DNA from: Terrisporobacter petrolearius
GTDB lineage: Bacteria; Bacillota; Clostridia; Peptostreptococcales; Peptostreptococcaceae
Assembly: GCF_032598785.1 (NCBI RefSeq)
Contig: NZ_CP102984.1
Direction: 5' to 3' (one strand)
Length of the DNA: 64,000 nucleotides
Of this stretch, positions 25,422 through 34,305 are shown piece after piece. The position numbers and the translations under genes are program-made. Within the stretch, counting starts at the first letter, position 1. Each line of letters opens with the position of its first letter. The notes under the pieces were generated by a model, which was not told the origin of the DNA, ran no database searches, and saw only the letters and a program-made list of their open reading frames with translations.

Positions 25422-26735
25422 TTAATTTAATTCATCGATACATTCTTTTACTATAACTTGGTATACATCTTGATAAGGCTTATTATGTTTTTTGCATAGT
25501 TCTATTACACTGTCATACTCTGGATAAATTCTTTTTCCTCTAGATAGGTTACAAATTTTTACTGCTACTTCTCCTAGTGAAGTTTGAACTTTTTTAATTT
25601 CTCTTTTTAAAATACTTCTTTCCATTCTTTGTTTTCTAATTCCAATAGTTGTAGTTTCTTCAAAGATAATATCTTCTAATTTAGGTACATCTTCTTCCTT
25701 ACAAACAACATTTAATTGATAAGCAGGACGATTTTTTTTCATAAATACTGGCATATAATGAACATCTCTAGCTCCTGCTTTATATAAACGTTCCATTACA
25801 TATCCTAAAGCTTCTCCTGAACAATCATCTATATTACTTTCTAATTTTACAATAAAGTCCTTATATTCACTTTCATCTTCTATAAGCATGGCTCTTAATA
25901 TACTTGGTCTTTCGTATGTTCTTTTACCTGCTCCTAAACCTATTTTTTTAATAGAAAATTCTTTTGGAAGCTTATCTTCAGTTTTAATAGCTGCCACAAT
26001 AGCTGCACCTGTAGGTGTTACTAATTCTGCTTCTATATTTGTAAGACGAAGTTTTAGATTATTATTTGCTACAATTTTAGAAACTGCTGGCACTGGAACT
26101 GGTATTACCCCATGTTGGCAACGAATAAACCCACATCCTTCGTATAGTACTGGTACAACTACTTCTTCTATTTCTAAATTATCTAAACACACTGCAACAG
26201 CTATTATATCTACTATAGAATCCACTGCCCCAACCTCATGAAAATGTACTTCATCTATGCTAACTCCATGAGCTGCTGCTTCTGCTTTTCCTAATATATT
26301 AAAAATCTTCACTGCAATTTGTTTTGCATTATTTGTAATATCAGCTTTTTCAATAATAGAAATTACATCTGATAATCCACGATGTTCATGATGGTGATCA
26401 TTGTGTTCATGAGAATGTTCCTCTTCATGACTATGATGATGATCTTGTTCATGTTCATGGTGATGGTCATGGTCATGACTGTGGTCATTCTCACCATAAA
26501 GGTAGTTCATATCATGATCATGGTTTTCATGTTTATCATCTAATATTACGTTAAAGTCGCAAGCGTCTAATCCACTTTTTATTACTCTACTTATTTCTGT
26601 TTTAAAACCTTTAACTGGTAAACTTTTCAAAGCTTTATTTAAAACTTCTTCACTAGCCCCCAAATCCAATAAGGCTGCAACTGTCATATCTCCACTAATT
26701 CCACTGTAACATTCTAAATACAATTTATTACTCAT
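25422..26735 (-). CDS. larC: LarC, nickel insertion protein for the nickel-pincer cofactor
   Basis: A 437-residue LarC homologue, which inserts nickel into the pyridinium bis-thioacid cofactor of lactate racemase and relatives. It begins LYLECYSGISGDMTVAALLDLGA, typical of LarC. Residues 68-120 form a His/Asp/Glu-rich nickel-binding linker (HDHDHHHEHEQDHHH), followed by VHFHEVGAVDSIVDI near 165 and the C-terminal domain with VKLESNIDDCSGEALG near 290. In Lactobacillus the gene is split and joined by programmed frameshifting; here it is one continuous frame. No larA, larB or larE lies in the window. Confidence 0.93.
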   Translation of the reverse strand: MSNKLYLECYSGISGDMTVAALLDLGASEEVLNKALKSLPVKGFKTEISRVIKSGLDACDFNVILDDKHENHDHDMNYLYGENDHSHDHDHHHEHEQDHHHSHEEEHSHEHNDHHHEHRGLSDVISIIEKADITNNAKQIAVKIFNILGKAEAAAHGVSIDEVHFHEVGAVDSIVDIIAVAVCLDNLEIEEVVVPVLYEGCGFIRCQHGVIPVPVPAVSKIVANNNLKLRLTNIEAELVTPTGAAIVAAIKTEDKLPKEFSIKKIGLGAGKRTYERPSILRAMLIEDESEYKDFIVKLESNIDDCSGEALGYVMERLYKAGARDVHYMPVFMKKNRPAYQLNVVCKEEDVPKLEDIIFEETTTIGIRKQRMERSILKREIKKVQTSLGEVAVKICNLSRGKRIYPEYDSVIELCKKHNKPYQDVYQVIVKECIDELN

Positions 26736-26802
26736 TGTCTTCCCCCTAGTTTGTTAATCTATATTGCCATTTTATAATTTTTTTAGATTTTTTTCCACTT
26801 TT

Positions 26803-27930
26803 TTATTCATTAAATTTTAATTCATTGGCAATTTCTTTTAAATATGTTGTTATTGGAAGATGTTGTGGGCAAACATTTTCGCATTGTTTGCATTCTATAC
26901 ACTGTGATGCATCTCTATGTTTTTCCTTTAAGTTTTCATAGCACACCAGTGAAAAGTTAAGTTGTAATGATCCAAATCTTTTAAGATTATTATATATTGA
27001 AAAACATTCAGGTATTGCAACATTTTTAGGACAATTTTCTGTACAGTAATGACATGATGTACAAGGAATTGCTATACTTGACTTTATTATAGCACCTGCT
27101 TTTTCAATAATTTTTTTCTCCCTTTCACTCAATGGTTGAAATTCTTTCATATAACTTATATTATCTTGGAGTTGTTCTTTATTACTCATTCCACTTAATA
27201 CAACCATTACATTATCAAGGGATGCTGCATATCTTATTGCCCAAGATGCTGTGGAAAGTTGACTATTCTCTTCCTTAAATAGTTTCTCTGCCTCTGGTGA
27301 AATATTAGCTAAAGAGCCTCCTTTAATTGGCTCCATAACAATTACAGGCTTATTGTGTTTTTTCGCCACTTCATAACATTTTCTTGATTGAACAATATCG
27401 TCTTCCCAATCTATATAGTTAATTTGTAATTGTACATATTCCATTTCTGGATGATTCCTAAGTATTTTATCAAGTACTTCAGCGCTATCATGAAAGGAAA
27501 AACCAATGTGTTTAATTTTTCCTTCTGATTTTTTTTCTTTAATAAATTCAAAAGCACCCATTTCTTCTGATAATAAATATGTTTGGTCTCCTATTCCATG
27601 TAACCAGTAGTAATCAAAATATTCTACTCCACATTTTATCAACTGCTCATTAAATATTTTAGAGATCTGAGACTTTTCATTTATCATAAACATTGGTAAT
27701 TTATCTGTAATAGTATAAGCATTCCTTGGATATCTTTTTACTACTGCCTCCCTAAATGCTATTTCACTATTTCCATTATGATAAGGATATGCTGTATCAA
27801 AATAAGTAAATCCATTTTTCATATATTCATCTATCATAGAAGTAAATTTGACCATATCAATGCTTCCCTGGTCATCCTTATCAATAAGTGGCAAACGCAT
27901 AAGACCAAATCCTAGTTTTTTAGTTTTCAT
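26803..27930 (-). CDS. Aldo/keto reductase with C-terminal 4Fe-4S clusters
   Basis: A 375-residue protein: an aldo/keto reductase barrel (DTAYPYHNG with catalytic Tyr near residue 53, Lys in TITDKLPM near 84, YWLHGIGD near 110) followed by a ferredoxin-like tail with two cysteine clusters, CTSCHYCTENCPKN near 290 and CIECKQCENVCPQH near 345. Such fused oxidoreductases are common in anaerobes and probably take electrons through the iron-sulphur clusters. The substrate is unknown. It lies downstream of a MerR regulator on the same strand. Confidence 0.9.
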   Translation of the reverse strand: MKTKKLGFGLMRLPLIDKDDQGSIDMVKFTSMIDEYMKNGFTYFDTAYPYHNGNSEIAFREAVVKRYPRNAYTITDKLPMFMINEKSQISKIFNEQLIKCGVEYFDYYWLHGIGDQTYLLSEEMGAFEFIKEKKSEGKIKHIGFSFHDSAEVLDKILRNHPEMEYVQLQINYIDWEDDIVQSRKCYEVAKKHNKPVIVMEPIKGGSLANISPEAEKLFKEENSQLSTASWAIRYAASLDNVMVVLSGMSNKEQLQDNISYMKEFQPLSEREKKIIEKAGAIIKSSIAIPCTSCHYCTENCPKNVAIPECFSIYNNLKRFGSLQLNFSLVCYENLKEKHRDASQCIECKQCENVCPQHLPITTYLKEIANELKFNE

Positions 27931-28031
27931 TATACTACCTCCAATTGCTTATTTTTTATTATCCGTATTATAAATAGTATTCATTTAAGTTCTATACAAT
28001 TCAAAATATGCCTTTAAAAATAAACATATGG

Positions 28032-28064
28032 AAAGAGCCTAGATACTTAGTAGCTAGGCTCTTT
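28032..28064 (-). terminator. Terminator of the MerR gene
   Basis: Perfect 11-bp stem AAAGAGCCTAG / CTAGGCTCTTT (28032-28042, 28054-28064). It separates merR from the aldo/keto reductase gene, though leaky read-through is possible. Confidence 0.75.
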
Positions 28065-28067
28065 AAA

Positions 28068-28454
28068 TTATTGATTTTTTTCTCTTAATTCTTTTTCACT
28101 CATTATTAAACCTTTTTCATATAAATCAATTTTGTAATCTAAACGTTCTAAGGTTTTGTTCATTTCTTCTATTTTTTCAGCTAAAGCTCTACGTTGGTCT
28201 ATTAGTAATGCTTTTCTCTCATCAACAGTTGAATCCCCTTGCTGAAACATAGTAACATAATCTATTAAAACTTCTATTGGAAGTCCTGCTCCTCTCATAC
28301 ATTTTATAAACTCAACCCAGTTGCAATCTTCCTGAGTATAATCTCTTATACCACTTTTATTTCTATTTACTGTTGGTATTAGCCCCACTCTTTCGTAATA
28401 TCTTAGTGTATCTGCTGATAATCCATATTTTTTACTTACTTCTGTAATTGTCAT
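28068..28454 (-). CDS. MerR-family transcriptional regulator
   Basis: A 128-residue MerR protein: helix-turn-helix MTITEVSKKYGLSADTLRYYERVGLIP at the N-terminus, second wing to about residue 70, then a coiled-coil dimerisation helix (RRALAEKIEEMNKTLERLDYKI). There are no cysteine metal ligands, so it belongs to the small-molecule or aldehyde-sensing type often paired with aldo/keto reductases. I use ATG 28454, eight bases after AAGGA. Its own promoter has the 19-bp spacer that MerR proteins remodel, implying autoregulation. Confidence 0.9.
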   Translation of the reverse strand: MTITEVSKKYGLSADTLRYYERVGLIPTVNRNKSGIRDYTQEDCNWVEFIKCMRGAGLPIEVLIDYVTMFQQGDSTVDERKALLIDQRRALAEKIEEMNKTLERLDYKIDLYEKGLIMSEKELREKNQ

Positions 28455-28558
28455 AAGCATGTTCCTTTCATATTCTTATAATTTACATATTTTATAATTT
28501 TTTTCATAACTTTAATTATTTATTTTATCACTTTATAAAATTTCACTATTTTAATTTT

Positions 28559-28589
28559 ATGATAACCCTTGGAGTAGACTCCAAGTCAA
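28559..28589 (-). promoter_or_regulatory. MerR-type promoter with 19-bp spacer and dyad operator
   Basis: On the minus strand a -35 box TTGACT (28584-28589) and -10 box TATCAT (28559-28564) are 19 bp apart. The spacer carries the dyad CTTGGAGT-CT-ACTCCAAG. This overlong spacer with a central palindrome is the standard MerR-activated arrangement. Confidence 0.88.
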
Positions 28590-28613
28590 GGTAAATTTAT
28601 ATAAAAATTAAAA

Positions 28614-28653
28614 CCCGGCTAAATAGATTATTTATATTATCTACTTAGTCGGG
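28614..28653. terminator. Terminator of the membrane protein gene at 28686
   Basis: GC-rich arms CCCGGCTAAATAGAT and ATCTACTTAGTCGGG pair with a few mismatches; A/T runs lie on both sides. Confidence 0.75.
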
Positions 28654-28685
28654 CTTTTATAAAAAAAATATATGATAATGTATAT

Positions 28686-29237
28686 CTACTTTTTACCAGA
28701 TTCACCTATTAAAAATCCAATTGAACTACACATCAAATCTCTAATTTGAGATATAGTTTGCATATTTTCTAAATTATTAGTTAGCATTAAAATACTTAAA
28801 ACAGATATACATATTATAGATATTCCCAGTGCTATAGTTATTTGAACTAGATTAATATCTTTATAACTGTAATATGGTTCTAATTCACATTGTGTATTTT
28901 CTTTTCCTAAATCTTCATCTAAATTATCTAGTTCTTGTTCTAGCTTGTTTAGTTCACCTTTTATCTCTTCAATTTTTATTTTTTTCTCTTTTTTATTAAA
29001 CTTAATATTAGAGCTTAAGAGAAATCCAAATACGGAGGCTAAAGTTGATCGAAATGCTACTTCCAAGGAATTTTTAATTCCATTACCTCCATCACTGAAA
29101 AAGGCAATTAATACTACCACTAAAAATAATACTATTCCCACCATAATTAGTGATTTAAAGGATATATTTAGTTCATCCCAATCATGTTTAAATTCTTTAA
29201 TCAGGAGATTTTTTCTATTGCAATTTTTATTTGCCAC
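28686..29237 (-). CDS. Hypothetical membrane protein with coiled coil
   Basis: A 183-residue protein that I do not recognise. It starts at GTG 29237 after AAGGTGAT. Layout: short basic N-terminus, a long helix LIMVGIVLFLVVVLIAFFSD (33-52), a second hydrophobic segment near 62-80, a charged heptad-like coil with KKIKIEEIKGELNKLEQELD near 85-105, then two more helices (ISIICISVLSILML; a last one near 165-180). The coil lies between two membrane hairpins. Function unknown. Confidence 0.6.
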   Translation of the reverse strand: MANKNCNRKNLLIKEFKHDWDELNISFKSLIMVGIVLFLVVVLIAFFSDGGNGIKNSLEVAFRSTLASVFGFLLSSNIKFNKKEKKIKIEEIKGELNKLEQELDNLDEDLGKENTQCELEPYYSYKDINLVQITIALGISIICISVLSILMLTNNLENMQTISQIRDLMCSSIGFLIGESGKK

Positions 29238-29343
29238 AATATATCACCTTATTTTTTAGTAGCCTATTTATATATACTACAAAATAATAGATAATGTGAC
29301 TAAATTTGTCGTATATGTTTTTATTTATCCATCTTGTCGATTA

Positions 29344-29380
29344 CCTTGACTTAGTAATCCTTTGAATTTCTAAGTCAAGG
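29344..29380. repeat. Inverted repeat upstream of the membrane protein gene
   Basis: Perfect 11-bp arms CCTTGACTTAG and CTAAGTCAAGG (29344-29354, 29370-29380) without a clear T-run. It might be an operator, or a weak terminator for the sirohaem reductase unit. Confidence 0.45.
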
Positions 29381-29393
29381 ATTTTATGAAAAA

Positions 29394-29417
29394 AGAGTGT
29401 AAATTACTTTACACTCT
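29394..29417 (-). terminator. Terminator of the sirohaem reductase gene
   Basis: Stem AGAGTGTAAA / TTTACACTCT (29394-29403, 29408-29417) followed by a minus-strand T-run. Confidence 0.85.
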
Positions 29418-29424
29418 CTTAGTA

Positions 29425-30975
29425 CTATGCTAAATATTTATTTATTATTTTATCTAGATCTTCTCTATTATTTTTTATAAATTCTTCATATGTTGTTTTT
29501 GAATTATCTATTTCCAAAGCTAAATCATATAAAAACTTAGGAATATCTTCTCTTATTATATCTCCAACTTTTTTACCTAAAACTGCTCCATCTTTTCCAT
29601 GTCTTCCATCCATATGAAGTTCAAATGCTTCTTTTGAGACATCATTAACTCTTTTTTTCTTACCAGCAAAACCAAGAGTTCCTATTTGGTGTGTTCCACA
29701 TGAATTGTTACATCCAGAAATACGAATTGATGGTAATATATCTTTTTCTAAACCTTTTGATTTAAAATACTCTAATATTTCATTTAGTAAGTATTGACTA
29801 TGACCAATACCCATTTGGCATGTTGGTACACCTATACATGCTGTACTTTGAGCTAATAGAGTTTCTCCTCCTAAGTTTTGAGTACCTTCTATTAATTCTT
29901 TTGCTTCAATTCCATTTAAGTTTCTTATATATATACCTTCACTCATTGATAATCTTATTTCAACGTCTTCTACATTTTCTATATTGTGGATTATGTATTT
30001 TAAAGTATCTAATTTTAAGATTCCTCCAATTGGATGGAAATAAACTGTATATAGTCCTTCTTGTTTTTGTTCTATTAATCTAGGATGAACTAAATTAGTT
30101 TTTATACCCTTTTTGTTGTATTCTTTTTTATTTACAATTAAATCTAGATTTTCTTTTTCCATAACTTGAGCTAAATGTTTTTTATAACACTCTATTAATG
30201 CTTCTTCACCCATTCTTGCTTGTATATATCTAGTACGAGCTTTATTTTTATTTGAGTAATCCCCTTGCTCAATAAATAAATTAGTAATAGCTTCTACATG
30301 ATATAAAACATCTTCTGGTCTTATTAACTCTCCAAATTCAGCTGATTTAAGAGGATTTTTTCCAAGTCCACCTGTTAAATAAACTTTGAAAAATTCTTTG
30401 TCATCCTTTTTAGTAGCTATAAATCCTAAATCTGCTATTTGAGCATTACCTCTATCACTTTCACTACTTGAAAAAGATACTTTTAACTTTCTAGGTAATT
30501 TGTAAGTAGTTATTTTTTTCATAAAATGCTCGTTTACTGCTTTAGCATATTGGCTTACATCAAAAGCTTCTTCTTTATCAACTCCACTTAGGGGTGAAAT
30601 AGAAACATTTCTTGGGAAGTTTCCTCCTCCACCTCTTGTATATATGTTGTTTTGAAGTGCTTCTTCCATTATATCGCAAACTTCGTCCATACTTAAGCCA
30701 TGTAATTGAACAGCTTGACGTGTAGTAGTATGTACACTATCTAAGTTTCTTTCACTGGCAAATTTATAAATTAATTTTAGTTGCTCAACGTTTAATATTC
30801 CAGATGGTATTCTAAGTCTTATCATGAACTCTTCTCCACCACGATGTGCATATACACCCATTCCACCTGAAGTACCCTTAAATTCTAGGGCAGATATTTC
30901 TTTTCTTTCAAATCTGTGACCCATTGATCTAAAATCAGCTATTTCAGCTAATAACTCTTTGTTTAAATTATTCAT
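29425..30975 (-). CDS. Sirohaem/4Fe-4S nitrite or sulphite reductase
   Basis: A 516-residue ferredoxin-type nitrite/sulphite reductase. The duplicated reductase half-domains are visible (RIRIPSGILNVEQLKLIYKFA near 50, RLSMSEGIYIRNL near 345), as are the cysteines for the coupled sirohaem and iron-sulphur cluster: CIGVPTCQMG near 385 and SGCNNSCGTHQIG near 425. It reduces nitrite to ammonia or sulphite to sulphide in the cytosol; the two activities cannot be told apart here. I use ATG 30975, eight bases after GGGAG; the GTG three codons upstream overlaps that site. No partner transporter or flavoprotein lies nearby. Confidence 0.85.
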   Translation of the reverse strand: MNNLNKELLAEIADFRSMGHRFERKEISALEFKGTSGGMGVYAHRGGEEFMIRLRIPSGILNVEQLKLIYKFASERNLDSVHTTTRQAVQLHGLSMDEVCDIMEEALQNNIYTRGGGGNFPRNVSISPLSGVDKEEAFDVSQYAKAVNEHFMKKITTYKLPRKLKVSFSSSESDRGNAQIADLGFIATKKDDKEFFKVYLTGGLGKNPLKSAEFGELIRPEDVLYHVEAITNLFIEQGDYSNKNKARTRYIQARMGEEALIECYKKHLAQVMEKENLDLIVNKKEYNKKGIKTNLVHPRLIEQKQEGLYTVYFHPIGGILKLDTLKYIIHNIENVEDVEIRLSMSEGIYIRNLNGIEAKELIEGTQNLGGETLLAQSTACIGVPTCQMGIGHSQYLLNEILEYFKSKGLEKDILPSIRISGCNNSCGTHQIGTLGFAGKKKRVNDVSKEAFELHMDGRHGKDGAVLGKKVGDIIREDIPKFLYDLALEIDNSKTTYEEFIKNNREDLDKIINKYLA

Positions 30976-31136
30976 TGCGTTCACTCCCTTTTATAGTCCA
31001 GTTTACTTCAATTAGTAAATTATACCATAGCATACCCCCTATTTTCACATTAAAAAGGATATTTATACATCGTAAGTTCTTATGACTATTATAGGTTTTA
31101 CCTATCATTAATTTTGTGTGAAAACAAAAAAATAAT

Positions 31137-31159
31137 GATGATAATTAAAAATTATCATC
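31137..31159 (-). terminator. xylB terminator
   Basis: Stem GATGATAATT / AATTATCATC followed by a minus-strand T-run. Confidence 0.8.
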
Positions 31160-31170
31160 ATCCTTATTTT

Positions 31171-32640
31171 TTATATTAATTCATCGTATAGATTTTTAAC
31201 TGTTGGATAGATTTTTTTAAACTTATTATATCTATCTTCATATTTTTCCACTAATTCTTTTTCTGGTTCTATAGTCTCTGTTACTTTTACTAATTTATTA
31301 ACTGCATCTTCAATACTTTCAAACTCATTACAAGCTACAGCTGCAAGTATGGCCCCACCTAACGCTGGACCTTCTTCACTTTCTATCATATCCACTTTTA
31401 AATTAAGTACGTTTGAAATAATCTTCTTCCATAATGGACTCTTTGCTCCACCACCACAGATTTTTGTTCTTTCTATATTTATACCTAGTGATTTTGCCAC
31501 TTCTAATGAATCCCTAAGAGCAAAGGCAACACCTTCCAAAACTGCTTGAGTCATATCACTTCTAGAAGTATCCATACTCATTCCTATAAATGTTCCTCTA
31601 GCATTTGGATTATTGTGAGGAGATCTTTCACCCATTAAATATGGTAAGAAGTAAACATTGTTTTCTCCCAGTTTAGTAATATATTCTTGTTCTTTAGCAT
31701 AATCTTTTGTATTTAAAACTTCTTCACTCCACCATTTATTACAAGAGGCTGCACTTAACATACATCCCATCAAATGATAATTGCCATCAGCATGATCAAA
31801 AGAATGTAGAGCATTATTTGAATCTACCCCAAAGTTTTTAGAAGATATAAATATAGTTCCTGATGTCCCAAGAGATATATTACATCTACCATCTCCCACA
31901 GTACCTGTACCTATGGCTGCTGCTGCATTGTCCCCAGCTCCTGCCACAATTTTTACTGTATTTGGTATTTCTAGCTCTTTAGCTATTTCATCAGTTACAT
32001 TTCCCACAACTTCATAGCTTTCATAAACTTTTGCTAACTGCTCTTCTTTTATTCTACAAATGTCTATCATTTCTTTTGACCAACATCTATTTTTTACATC
32101 AAATATTAACATTCCTGAAGCATCTGACACATCTGTGCAATGAACACCACTTAATTTGTAAGCTATGTAATCCTTAGGTAACATTATCTTTTTAATTTTT
32201 GCAAAGTTTTGTGGTTCTTTATTTTTTACCCATAATATTTTAGGTGCAGTAAATCCTGTGAAAGATATGTTTGCTGTATATTTTGACAAAGTTTCTTTAC
32301 CTATTACTTCATTTAAATAGTCACATTCTTCTTTTGTTCTTCCATCGTTCCAAAGAAGAGCTGGTCTTATTACATCATCATTTTCATCTAAAATAACAAG
32401 CCCATGCATTTGGCCACCAAAGCTGATTGCACCTACCTGGTTTTTATCTATATCTTTTATTAATTCTTTTAAGCCTGCTATAGTTTGTGCATACCAATCT
32501 TCTGGATTTTGTTCAGACCATCCTGGCCTTGGAAAATATAGCGGATATTCTTTTGATACAATATTGCATATTTTGCCACTACCATCCATTAAAAGTAATT
32601 TTACTGCTGAAGTTCCCAAATCTATACCTATATAATACAT
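31171..32640 (-). CDS. xylB: Xylulokinase
   Basis: A 489-residue FGGY-family kinase that phosphorylates D-xylulose to xylulose-5-phosphate for the pentose phosphate pathway. Signatures: YYIGIDLGTSAVKLLLMDG at the N-terminus, GQMHGLV near 75, GAGDNAAAAIGTGTVGDG near 235, and GGGAKSPLWKKIISNVL near 405. I choose ATG 32640, six bases after GGGGG, rather than the upstream in-frame ATGs. It lies downstream of xylA with a terminator hairpin between, so read-through or a separate promoter is needed. Confidence 0.95.
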   Translation of the reverse strand: MYYIGIDLGTSAVKLLLMDGSGKICNIVSKEYPLYFPRPGWSEQNPEDWYAQTIAGLKELIKDIDKNQVGAISFGGQMHGLVILDENDDVIRPALLWNDGRTKEECDYLNEVIGKETLSKYTANISFTGFTAPKILWVKNKEPQNFAKIKKIMLPKDYIAYKLSGVHCTDVSDASGMLIFDVKNRCWSKEMIDICRIKEEQLAKVYESYEVVGNVTDEIAKELEIPNTVKIVAGAGDNAAAAIGTGTVGDGRCNISLGTSGTIFISSKNFGVDSNNALHSFDHADGNYHLMGCMLSAASCNKWWSEEVLNTKDYAKEQEYITKLGENNVYFLPYLMGERSPHNNPNARGTFIGMSMDTSRSDMTQAVLEGVAFALRDSLEVAKSLGINIERTKICGGGAKSPLWKKIISNVLNLKVDMIESEEGPALGGAILAAVACNEFESIEDAVNKLVKVTETIEPEKELVEKYEDRYNKFKKIYPTVKNLYDELI

Positions 32641-32724
32641 AAGCATCCCCCTGCACATTATTTTCTAAAGTTTTACATTCTAAATTTATATTACTTAATT
32701 TTCCCTAATTTCCTAATAAATAAA

Positions 32725-32770
32725 AAAGGTTGTAGTAAAGAAAGCAGAAGCCATATTTATTACAACCTTT
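32725..32770 (-). terminator. Hairpin between xylA and xylB
   Basis: Arms AAAGGTTGTA and TACAACCTTT (32725-32734, 32761-32770) enclose a 26-base loop; a T-run follows on the minus strand. It probably attenuates xylB expression relative to xylA. Confidence 0.65.
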
Positions 32771-32781
32771 AAAATACTTTA

Positions 32782-34122
32782 CTATTTAGTTTCCATTATA
32801 TATTGATTTAGTCTACTTTCCAATAATTCTTGTCTTCCTGAAACATTTGGAGTTACTCCATTTTCTAGAGCATAAGCTTCCAATTCTTTAAATCCAACTT
32901 TTCCATCTATTATATCTTTTCCTAAACCTTCTTTATAAGAAGCATATCTTCTTTCTTTGAAATCTTCAAACACTCTATCTTCTATTAGTCTAGCTGCAAC
33001 TTTTAACCCTCTAGCAAAAGCATCCATACCTGCTATATAAGAATAGAATAAATCAGATTCTTCAAAAGAAGCTCTACGAACTTTAGAGTCAAAGTTTAAT
33101 CCACCTTTGTCAAATCCTCCGTCTAATAATATTTCATACATAGCTAATGTAGTATCATATATGTTTGTTGGGAATTGGTCTGTATCCCATCCTAACATTA
33201 AGTCTCCTTGGTTAGCATCAACACTTCCTAATACTCCATTTATTCTACATTGATTTAATTCATGTTGGAATGTGTGACCTGCAAGTGTAGCATGGTTAGC
33301 TTCTATATTTAATTTAAAGTCATTTTGTAAGTTATATTTTCTTAAGAATGCTAAAACTGTTGCAGCATCAAAATCATATTGATGTTTAGTTGGCTCTTTT
33401 GGCTTTGGTTCTATTAATAATTGTCCTTCGAATCCTATTTCTTTCTTATAATCTACTGCCATTTGTAAAAGTCTTGCTAAGTTATCAAGTTCTAATCCAG
33501 TATCAGTGTTTAGAAGTGTTTCATATCCTTCTCTTCCACCCCAGAATACATAGTTAACTCCTCCTAATTCCTTTGTTACATCCATAGCTTTTTTGATTTG
33601 AGCTGCTGCATAAGCAAATACTGTTGCATTGCAAGAAGTTCCAGCTCCATGAACAAATTTATCATCGCCAAATGCGTTTGTAGTTCCCCATAAACATTTG
33701 ATTCCTGTTCTTTTCATTTCTTCTTTTATTACTTCAACTATTTCATCAAGGTTAGCATTAGTTTCTGCTAAAGTTTTTCCTCTTGGAGCTACGTCCACAT
33801 CGTGGAAGCAGAAGAATGGTATCTGCATTTTTTCCATAAATTCAAAGGATGCATGCACTCTTTCTTTTGCTTTTTCCATAGCATCTTCTCTTTGATCCCA
33901 AGGTCTGTGCATAGTTGCTCCACCAAATGGGTCATTTCCCATATATGTTAATGTATGCCAATAACTCATAGCAAATCTACAGTGTTCTTTCATTGTTTTA
34001 CCCATCACCACTTCGTCTGGATTATAGTATTTGAAAGCTAAAGGATTTTTGCTTGTTGCCCCTTCATAATTTACTTTTTCAATTCCTTTGAAATATGTTT
34101 TTGTTTCCACTATTGTACTCAT
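32782..34122 (-). CDS. xylA: Xylose isomerase
   Basis: A 446-residue class II (long N-terminus) xylose isomerase that interconverts D-xylose and D-xylulose using two divalent metals. The catalytic FCFHDVDVAP is near residue 100, VFWGGREGYETLLNT near 185, and the metal-ligand region LLIEPKPKEPTKHQYD near 230, then LNIEANHATLAGHTFQHEL and GSVDANQGD. I start at ATG 34122, further from the GGAGGA site than the ATG at 34131, which practically abuts it. An xylO-like operator overlaps the leader. Confidence 0.96.
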   Translation of the reverse strand: MSTIVETKTYFKGIEKVNYEGATSKNPLAFKYYNPDEVVMGKTMKEHCRFAMSYWHTLTYMGNDPFGGATMHRPWDQREDAMEKAKERVHASFEFMEKMQIPFFCFHDVDVAPRGKTLAETNANLDEIVEVIKEEMKRTGIKCLWGTTNAFGDDKFVHGAGTSCNATVFAYAAAQIKKAMDVTKELGGVNYVFWGGREGYETLLNTDTGLELDNLARLLQMAVDYKKEIGFEGQLLIEPKPKEPTKHQYDFDAATVLAFLRKYNLQNDFKLNIEANHATLAGHTFQHELNQCRINGVLGSVDANQGDLMLGWDTDQFPTNIYDTTLAMYEILLDGGFDKGGLNFDSKVRRASFEESDLFYSYIAGMDAFARGLKVAARLIEDRVFEDFKERRYASYKEGLGKDIIDGKVGFKELEAYALENGVTPNVSGRQELLESRLNQYIMETK

Positions 34123-34138
34123 AATTAACATTCCTCCA

Positions 34139-34159
34139 TTTGTTTATTGATTGAACTAA
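34139..34159 (-). promoter_or_regulatory. xylO-like operator of xylA
   Basis: TTTGTTTATTGATTGAACTA... (34139-34159) matches the better palindrome upstream of galM at about 18 of 22 positions. It lies 16 bases upstream of the xylA start and would block elongation when XylR is bound. Confidence 0.6.
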
Positions 34160-34305
34160 TTAAATAATATTTTAAAATATAATACTTTTTTATGAGATAT
34201 TTAAACCTTTTTTCCCCTTTACTTGCTATTTTCTAATTAATCCTATATATCTTCTTTATGTGCTAAAATAATATTAAACATTATATTTAGTAAAAGGAGA
34301 TTAAC

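Noticed and set aside
25888..26241. Plus-strand frame within larC
   Set aside because: Antisense to a well-conserved enzyme.
26370..26540. Repeat array or CRISPR in the CATGATGGTCATG-rich stretch
   Set aside because: It encodes the His/Asp/Glu linker of LarC; there is no regular spacing or spacer diversity.
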